From NCBI GenBank assembly GCA_947455285.1, contig CANGOK010000030.1, positions 1 to 18,494 of the forward strand: 18,494 bases of DNA, in the 5' to 3' direction. Shown here in pieces: positions 13,879 through 18,494 of this stretch (positions are counted from its first letter, which is position 1; the number at the start of each line of letters is the position of its first letter). Below the pieces are notes generated by a model. It worked only from the letters and a program-made list of their open reading frames with translations. It did not search any database and had not been told where the DNA came from. This DNA comes from Beijerinckiaceae bacterium. GTDB lineage: Bacteria > Pseudomonadota > Alphaproteobacteria > Rhizobiales > Beijerinckiaceae. Made by a program: the position numbers and the translations under genes.

Positions 13879-14577
13879 TCATATTAACGCGCAGTCGAAA
13901 AGAACCTCGCCGCCCTCAAGAAGATGGGCCTTGGTCGATGGGCGCAGGGCGCGGGACAGGTCGCCTTGCGGGGCGAGGTCGAGCCCCATTTGCCCCGAAC
14001 CGATGATCACAGGCGCCATCAAAAGATGCAGGCGATTGACGCAGCCCGCATCAATGAAGGACGAAATGGTGCGTGCGCCGCCCTCGATCAGCAACTTGCG
14101 ATAGCCCCGTGCAAACAGCGCCGCCACGATGTCGGCAGGGCGCATCGCGCCATCCTGCAGGGGCAGGCGAATGGGCTCCACGCCCTCGGGGCAGGTCTCG
14201 CATGCCGTGACGAGCAGAAGGGGCGCGCCGTCCCGCGCGAGCCATTTTCCCTGCGCCCCGGCGCGTCCGCGCGGATCTATGACGACGCGCGCCGGACTTT
14301 TTCCCGCGACGCGACGCACCGTCAGCATGGGGTCGTCAGCCAGAACGGTTCCCACTCCGACCACCACCGCATCCACGGCTGCGCGCAACTTATGCAAATG
14401 GTCGAGAGCCGCTGAACCGTTGATATATCTGGACTCTCCCGTCACGGTGGCGATGCGTCCGTCGAGGGATTGGCCGAGTTGCGCCACGACGAAAGGCCGG
14501 TCGGCGGGCGCGTCTGCGATGGCCCTGAATGGGTCTTCCATGCTCTCTTTCTGCTCTGCGGATTCACCACCAGCCAT
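13879..14577 (-). CDS. Stand-alone RibD C-terminal (pyrimidine reductase) domain protein
   Basis: The 232-residue protein is a lone reductase domain of the RibD/Rib7/DHFR-like fold without the deaminase half of bacterial RibD. Motifs: LGQSLDGRIAT, GESRYINGS, LRAAVDAVVVGVGTVLADDP followed by LTVRR, RVVIDPRGR, and LLIEGGART. Known relatives use NADPH to reduce the ribosyl side chain of a GTP-derived aminopyrimidine. The ATG at 14577 is chosen because AGGAG is 5 bases upstream; 14541 is an alternative. It is divergent from the GTP cyclohydrolase II gene and upstream of cytochrome b561. Together with the cyclohydrolase, it recreates the first two steps of fungal/archaeal-order riboflavin synthesis. 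Housekeeping riboflavin synthesis would normally use a bifunctional RibD elsewhere. Confidence 0.87.
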   Translation of the reverse strand: MAGGESAEQKESMEDPFRAIADAPADRPFVVAQLGQSLDGRIATVTGESRYINGSAALDHLHKLRAAVDAVVVGVGTVLADDPMLTVRRVAGKSPARVVIDPRGRAGAQGKWLARDGAPLLLVTACETCPEGVEPIRLPLQDGAMRPADIVAALFARGYRKLLIEGGARTISSFIDAGCVNRLHLLMAPVIIGSGQMGLDLAPQGDLSRALRPSTKAHLLEGGEVLFDCALI

Positions 14578-14678
14578 CGGGGCTCCTATGAAATGAGCAG
14601 GATCTACGGTATGAAGCCATCCAGAAGATGATTGCGCGCGTATGCACGGCAAGTCAGTCGAATTCAGTCGGGGGTTGC

Positions 14679-15800
14679 GTGGCTGAAATCAAGAACATTT
14701 TCGATGCAGAGGGTGGAACGGGACAGATTGCTGTCGAACGCGCCCTTGCAGAAGTGCGCGCAGGTCGTCCGGTCATCGTCAAGGCCGGCCGCTCTCATTT
14801 GCTGATGCTGTGCGTTGAAGCGCTGGATGATCGGCACGTCGCGGCTTTCGATGCGCTGGGCAAGCGCCGCGCGCGCCTGCTGCTGCCAGCGCCCCGCCTT
14901 CGCCGCCTTGGCCTTGACCGAACGAAGCCCGGCGCCATCGCGCTCCCCACGATCGATCTCGCCCGCATAGCGACGCTCTCGCTTGAGACGGGCGCGCGCA
15001 TCGACGCGCCGGTGGCTGCGCTCGGCAGGCTCGATCTCGCTGTCTTCGAACTCGTGCGTCTGGCGCTTGTTCTGCCCGCAGTCGTCGCCCTGCCTGTGTC
15101 GCTTCGCGACATCGAAGGCGAGGGGCTGGTGCGGGTTGAGGCCGCCGCCATTGAGGCGTTCCGGCGCAACAGCGTCCGAGATCTTCACATTGTGGGCCGC
15201 GCGCCCGTCCCGCTGGAAGGGGCGCCCGAGACGGAATTCGTCATTTTCCGCGGCGGGGAAGGCCTGCGCGATCAGGTGGCCGTCGTGGTCGGCAAGCCCG
15301 ATTTGTCGGCGCCGGTCACGGTGCGCCTCCATTCGGCCTGCCTCACGGGCGACCTTTTCGGCAGCCTGAAGTGCGATTGCGGCGATCAGCTTCGCCATAC
15401 CGCGCGTTTCATGGCCGAGAACGGCGGCGGCGTGCTGCTCTATCTTGATCAGGAAGGCCGGGGGAATGGCCTCTCCAACAAGATGCGCGCCTACAAGTTG
15501 CAGGCGCAGGGCTTCGACACCTATGACGCCGATGAGGTCCTTGGCTTCGATCATGACCAGCGCGGCTTTGATTTCGCTGCAGAAATGCTACGCCAGATCG
15601 GCGTTGCGCGGGTCCATGTGATGACCAACAACCCGCTAAAGCTCGCCGCGCTCGAGGACGCCGGGCTTGAGGTCGTGTCCGACCGGCGCATCCTTGGCCG
15701 CGTCACCGACCAGAATGTCCGCTACCTCGCCTCCAAGCGCGACCGCGCCGGGCACTTCATAGACGTGGATGCGCCCCCGCAGACGGGCGGTAAGGAATAG
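14679..15800 (+). CDS. ribA: GTP cyclohydrolase II with degenerate RibB-like N-terminal half
   Basis: A 373-residue protein. The C-terminal half (about 180-365) is GTP cyclohydrolase II: zinc ligands C221-x10-C232-x-C234, DQEGRGNGLSNKMRAYKLQ (257-275, with Tyr272; the usual GIG is GNG), the HDQRGF segment with Arg295, and VMTNNPLK. It opens GTP to a diaminopyrimidine, formate and pyrophosphate, the first riboflavin step. The N-terminal half aligns in position with DHBP synthase (RALAEVRAGRPVIV) but lacks the acidic DDEDRENEGD-type motif, so RibB activity is unlikely. The GTG at 14679 is preferred for its GGGGG upstream and better codon composition; ATG 14628 is the alternative. It is divergent from the RibD-like reductase by about 100 bases. 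Confidence 0.88.
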   Translation: MAEIKNIFDAEGGTGQIAVERALAEVRAGRPVIVKAGRSHLLMLCVEALDDRHVAAFDALGKRRARLLLPAPRLRRLGLDRTKPGAIALPTIDLARIATLSLETGARIDAPVAALGRLDLAVFELVRLALVLPAVVALPVSLRDIEGEGLVRVEAAAIEAFRRNSVRDLHIVGRAPVPLEGAPETEFVIFRGGEGLRDQVAVVVGKPDLSAPVTVRLHSACLTGDLFGSLKCDCGDQLRHTARFMAENGGGVLLYLDQEGRGNGLSNKMRAYKLQAQGFDTYDADEVLGFDHDQRGFDFAAEMLRQIGVARVHVMTNNPLKLAALEDAGLEVVSDRRILGRVTDQNVRYLASKRDRAGHFIDVDAPPQTGGKE

Positions 15801-15847
15801 TCTATAGAACCGGACCCGTGTCTGATCAGATTTGTCGGATTAGGTCC

Positions 15848-18136
15848 ATGTCTCTTCACCGTGAGACCGCCGGTTCCGCCGGAGGCCTCTATTTCTTTGC
15901 AAGCCTGGCCTTCGTTGCGGGATCTTTCGTCCTCGCCTGGCCCTGGCTTTCGGGCGCCGTCACCATTCCGTGGGACGCCAAGGCGCAGGCCTATCCGCAA
16001 ATCGTTTTCCTGGCCCGCGCGCTCGCTTCTGGCGACAGCCCCTTCTGGACCCCCAACGTATTCGCTGGCTTTCCCCAGATCGCCGACCCGCAATCGCAGA
16101 TTTTTTCGCCGCCCTATTTCCTGCTGGCCCTGTTCAACGCCGCCCCGTCCTTCCGCGCGGTGGATGCGGTGGTCTTCGCGATGCTCGTCCTCGCGGGGTT
16201 GGCGCTGATCGCCTATTTCAGGGATCGAAGCTGGGGACCGGCTGGCGCGCTTGTCGCCGCTTTCGCCTTCTCCTTCGGCGGTTCAGCCGCATGGCGGCTG
16301 CAACATATCGGCGAGGTGATCTCGCTTTGCTGGTTCGCGCTGACCCTGCTGGCCCTTTCCCGCGCGCTCTCCCGGGCCTCCATCCTTTACGGCTTCGCTG
16401 CTGGCGTGCTGGCGGGTTTCATGGCGCTGGGGCGCGACCAGATCGCGCTTTTGTGCATCTTCATTCTCGCCGCTTATGCGCTCTGGCATTTGCTGGATGG
16501 GCCGGGATTCTGGCGGCGTCTGCGGCGCGCCCTGCCGCCGCTTTCGGCGGGTTTCGTAGGCGGCGTTCTCACCGTCGCCATTCCCATCGCCTTCACGCTG
16601 CTGCTGGCGGATGACTCCAATCGTCCGGGCATTGACCTTGAGGAGGCTGTGCGCGGTTCGCTTCCGCCGTTTGCGCTGCTTTCGGCGGTGGTCTCCAATC
16701 TCTACGGCGTCGATGGCCCCATGGTGGATTTCTGGGGCCCGCCTTCTTCACTGGTCTGGGGCGAAACCGAGATCAATCTCGCCCGCAACATGGGCGCGAT
16801 CTATTTCGGCGCCATTCCGCTGGCGGCGCTGGCCTGCGCGGCGTGCGTCCTGCGGGACCACGCGGTGCGGGTCTTCGCGGTCATGGCGCTCTTCATGGGC
16901 CTCTACGCCCTTGGCAAATATACCCCCTTCTTCGATCTCGCCTTCTGGATCCCCGGCGTCGAGCTCTATCGCCGCCCGGCCGACGCCACTTTCCCGCTTT
17001 GCGCGCTTCTGGCGATCCTCGCGGGCTATGGGGTGAACGCCATCATCGCCCGCTCGGACCGAGCGCATGTGAAGACTGGCGCGCTCGCTGTGGCCTTGCT
17101 GTTCGCGCTTTGCTTTTACATCGCCCTGGACAAGGGGCGCCTCGCGCAGGCTTCCGGCGCGCTGTGGGTCGGGGCTGTCTCGCTGACGGTCGCCCTCGTC
17201 GCCCTGTTCATGGCGCCCGCCTTGATGCGCCGCGCCCCCCTGCTGGGGCTGGCGGCCCTGGCAGCGTTGATGACGCTCGATCTTGCGGTCAGCAACAAAC
17301 CCAATGAGTCCACCGGCCTGCCGCCGGAGACCTATGACGAGCTTGAAGTCAAATCGACGAATGAGACGCTGGCGCTCATCCGCGACCAACTGGCGGCCCA
17401 TGCGGCGCCTGATCGTCGCGACCGGGTGGAGTTGGCGGCCGTGGACTATGAATGGCCCAATCTCGGCCTCGTTCACGGGTTCGATCACGATCTTGGCTTC
17501 AATCCCATCCGGATGAAGCTCTTCACCGACGCCACGAATGCGCAGGATCAGGTGGCTATACCCGAGCAGCGCACCTTCTCGCCGCTCTACGCCCATTTCC
17601 GCTCGCCCCTGGCGGATCTGCTGGGGGTGCGGCTGATCGTGTCGCGCTATCCGCTGGAGCGGATGGACAGGGAGTTCGATCCCAAGGACTTCAAATTTGT
17701 GGCGCAGACAAAGGATGGTTTCGTCTGGGAGAACCCTCGCGCCCTGCCGCGCGTGATGGCGCCGGGGTCCGCGCAGGTCGTCGACATCGACAAGATGCTG
17801 ACCGAGGGCGGCTGGCCGGATGTTGATTTCACCCGCACGGTTCTGCTGGACGCGGAGGAGGCGGGCCCCTTGCTTCAGGCGCCGCCCGGCGAGGCCAAGA
17901 TCATCTCCTATCGCAATACGGAAGTGGTGGTTGAAGCCCGTTCAACCGAGGGCTGCTATCTCGTCCTCAACGATATCTGGCATTCCTGGTGGTCGGCGCA
18001 GGTCGACGGTGTCGCCGCGCCGATCCTACAGGCCAATGTCATGTTCCGCGCCGTCCGGCTGGGCCCTGGGACCCATCAGGTGCGGTTTTCCTTCGATCCA
18101 TTTGCGGGTCTATGGTCGCAAATCTGGAAAAGGTGA
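15848..18136 (+). CDS. YfhO-family polytopic membrane protein
   Basis: A 762-residue protein with a dozen or so hydrophobic segments up to about residue 480, then a large soluble, probably extracytoplasmic C-terminal domain. Family traits: an early extracytoplasmic loop with DAKAQAYPQ, FWTPNVFAGFP and PPYFLL, like GT-C transferases, and a C-terminal block (LVLNDIWHSWWSAQVDG, then FRAVRLGPGTHQVRFSF) typical of YfhO. Family members are linked to glycosylation of cell-envelope polymers using lipid-linked sugars. The ATG at 15848 is preferred (AGG shortly upstream, hydrophobic start); GTG 15818 is the alternative. It begins 47 bases after ribA and could be co-transcribed. The substrate is unknown. 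Confidence 0.82.
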   Translation: MSLHRETAGSAGGLYFFASLAFVAGSFVLAWPWLSGAVTIPWDAKAQAYPQIVFLARALASGDSPFWTPNVFAGFPQIADPQSQIFSPPYFLLALFNAAPSFRAVDAVVFAMLVLAGLALIAYFRDRSWGPAGALVAAFAFSFGGSAAWRLQHIGEVISLCWFALTLLALSRALSRASILYGFAAGVLAGFMALGRDQIALLCIFILAAYALWHLLDGPGFWRRLRRALPPLSAGFVGGVLTVAIPIAFTLLLADDSNRPGIDLEEAVRGSLPPFALLSAVVSNLYGVDGPMVDFWGPPSSLVWGETEINLARNMGAIYFGAIPLAALACAACVLRDHAVRVFAVMALFMGLYALGKYTPFFDLAFWIPGVELYRRPADATFPLCALLAILAGYGVNAIIARSDRAHVKTGALAVALLFALCFYIALDKGRLAQASGALWVGAVSLTVALVALFMAPALMRRAPLLGLAALAALMTLDLAVSNKPNESTGLPPETYDELEVKSTNETLALIRDQLAAHAAPDRRDRVELAAVDYEWPNLGLVHGFDHDLGFNPIRMKLFTDATNAQDQVAIPEQRTFSPLYAHFRSPLADLLGVRLIVSRYPLERMDREFDPKDFKFVAQTKDGFVWENPRALPRVMAPGSAQVVDIDKMLTEGGWPDVDFTRTVLLDAEEAGPLLQAPPGEAKIISYRNTEVVVEARSTEGCYLVLNDIWHSWWSAQVDGVAAPILQANVMFRAVRLGPGTHQVRFSFDPFAGLWSQIWKR

Positions 18137-18138
18137 GC

Positions 18139-18237
18139 ATGGACCGTGGCGTTTCTGACCCGCGCGCAGGGCTTGCCACTCTCGCGCGTGCTCTTCATAA
18201 GGTCCGTGTGGGCCAATTCGGCCCTGTGGACATGTGA
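18139..18237 (+). CDS. Possible 32-codon ORF coupling to the next gene
   Basis: A short ORF begins three bases after the YfhO stop, with AGGTGA just upstream as a possible ribosome site, and ends in a TGATG overlap with the following membrane-protein start. The peptide (MDRGVSDPRAG...GPVDM) matches nothing known. Its codon third positions are less GC-rich than its neighbours, so it may be a non-functional coupling ORF rather than a real protein. It is listed because the following gene has no good ribosome site of its own. Confidence 0.3.
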   Translation: MDRGVSDPRAGLATLARALHKVRVGQFGPVDM

Positions 18238-18494
18238 TGGCCCTCCCCGAACGAGATATCAACCACGAGCCGCATGAGGCTTCGCTGTTGGAGAGAGGCA
18301 TCGTCCCCGAACTTGAGGACCCCCATCACGACAAGGCCATGCAGCGTCGCAGACGCTGGCGTCTTGTGGGCGCCGCCCTCAGCATAGCCCTGATCGCGCT
18401 TTCGGCTGTCGTTCTCTTCAATACCCTGCGCAGCGTGAGTTGGCGCGATCTGCGCGCAGCTTTCGAGGCGACCGGCTGGGACCAGATCACCCTC
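18237..18494 (+). CDS. Flippase-like / lysylphosphatidylglycerol-synthase TM-domain protein (5' part, cut by window end)
   Basis: Only the first 86 codons are present. A charged N-terminus (about 1-41, ending in the basic stretch MQRRRRWR) is followed by a membrane helix (VGAALSIALIALSAVVLF), then SVSWRDLRAAFEATGWDQI. This last pattern is common in the LPG-synthase TM / YbhN-like family, membrane proteins proposed to move lipids or lipid-linked sugars. The start is ATG 18237 or GTG 18234; stops in frame exclude longer forms, and no good ribosome site is seen. It follows the YfhO gene closely, consistent with an envelope-related operon. Family assignment from so short a piece is tentative. Confidence 0.6.
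   Translation, partial: MALPERDINHEPHEASLLERGIVPELEDPHHDKAMQRRRRWRLVGAALSIALIALSAVVLFNTLRSVSWRDLRAAFEATGWDQITL

Overview
The window is GC-rich, tightly packed bacterial chromosome, almost certainly from an alphaproteobacterium of the Hyphomicrobiales (Rhizobiales) type. The strongest evidence is a complete phyR / nepR-ecfG general stress response locus, a system confined to Alphaproteobacteria, with matching GGAAC-N16-CGTT promoters. The genus cannot be fixed from the sequence. No rRNA, tRNA, CRISPR, insertion sequence or phage gene was recognised.

Layout: (a) 57-1493, cysG-type siroheme synthase. (b) 1494-4636, a general-stress island: two convergent KGG-repeat stress proteins, a glycine-zipper lipoprotein, phyR on the minus strand, and divergent nepR-ecfG on the plus strand. 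Three perfect and two imperfect EcfG-type promoters lie in its intergenic regions, so the master regulators and probable targets sit side by side. (c) 4660-6069, class II fumarase, convergent with the next block. (d) 6070-9844 minus, a three-gene operon with 4-bp overlaps: opgH-type periplasmic glucan synthase, an unrecognised exported protein, and a HGSNAT/DUF1624-type membrane acyltransferase with a Cys-rich tail. (e) 9917-15800, an unusual metabolic cluster. On the plus strand are a BchC-like zinc-less MDR dehydrogenase, a QueD/PTPS-fold protein without the catalytic residues, a GT4 glycosyltransferase and a SAM methyltransferase. They converge on a minus-strand pair, a stand-alone RibD reductase domain and cytochrome b561. 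Divergent from that pair is a GTP cyclohydrolase II with a degenerate RibB-like N-terminal half. (f) 15848-18494, a YfhO-family membrane protein, a possible 32-codon coupling ORF, and the start of a flippase-like (LPG-synthase TM type) membrane protein cut by the window edge.

How it fits together: in block (b), PhyR-P is expected to titrate NepR and free EcfG, which should then transcribe phyR, nepR-ecfG, the KGG genes and the lipoprotein. Block (d) looks like synthesis plus acyl decoration of a periplasmic glucan, without opgG. Block (e) has the enzyme classes expected for a GTP-derived pyrimidine or pterin that is reduced, glycosylated and methylated. The product is unknown, and this is the best candidate for an undescribed pathway in the window.
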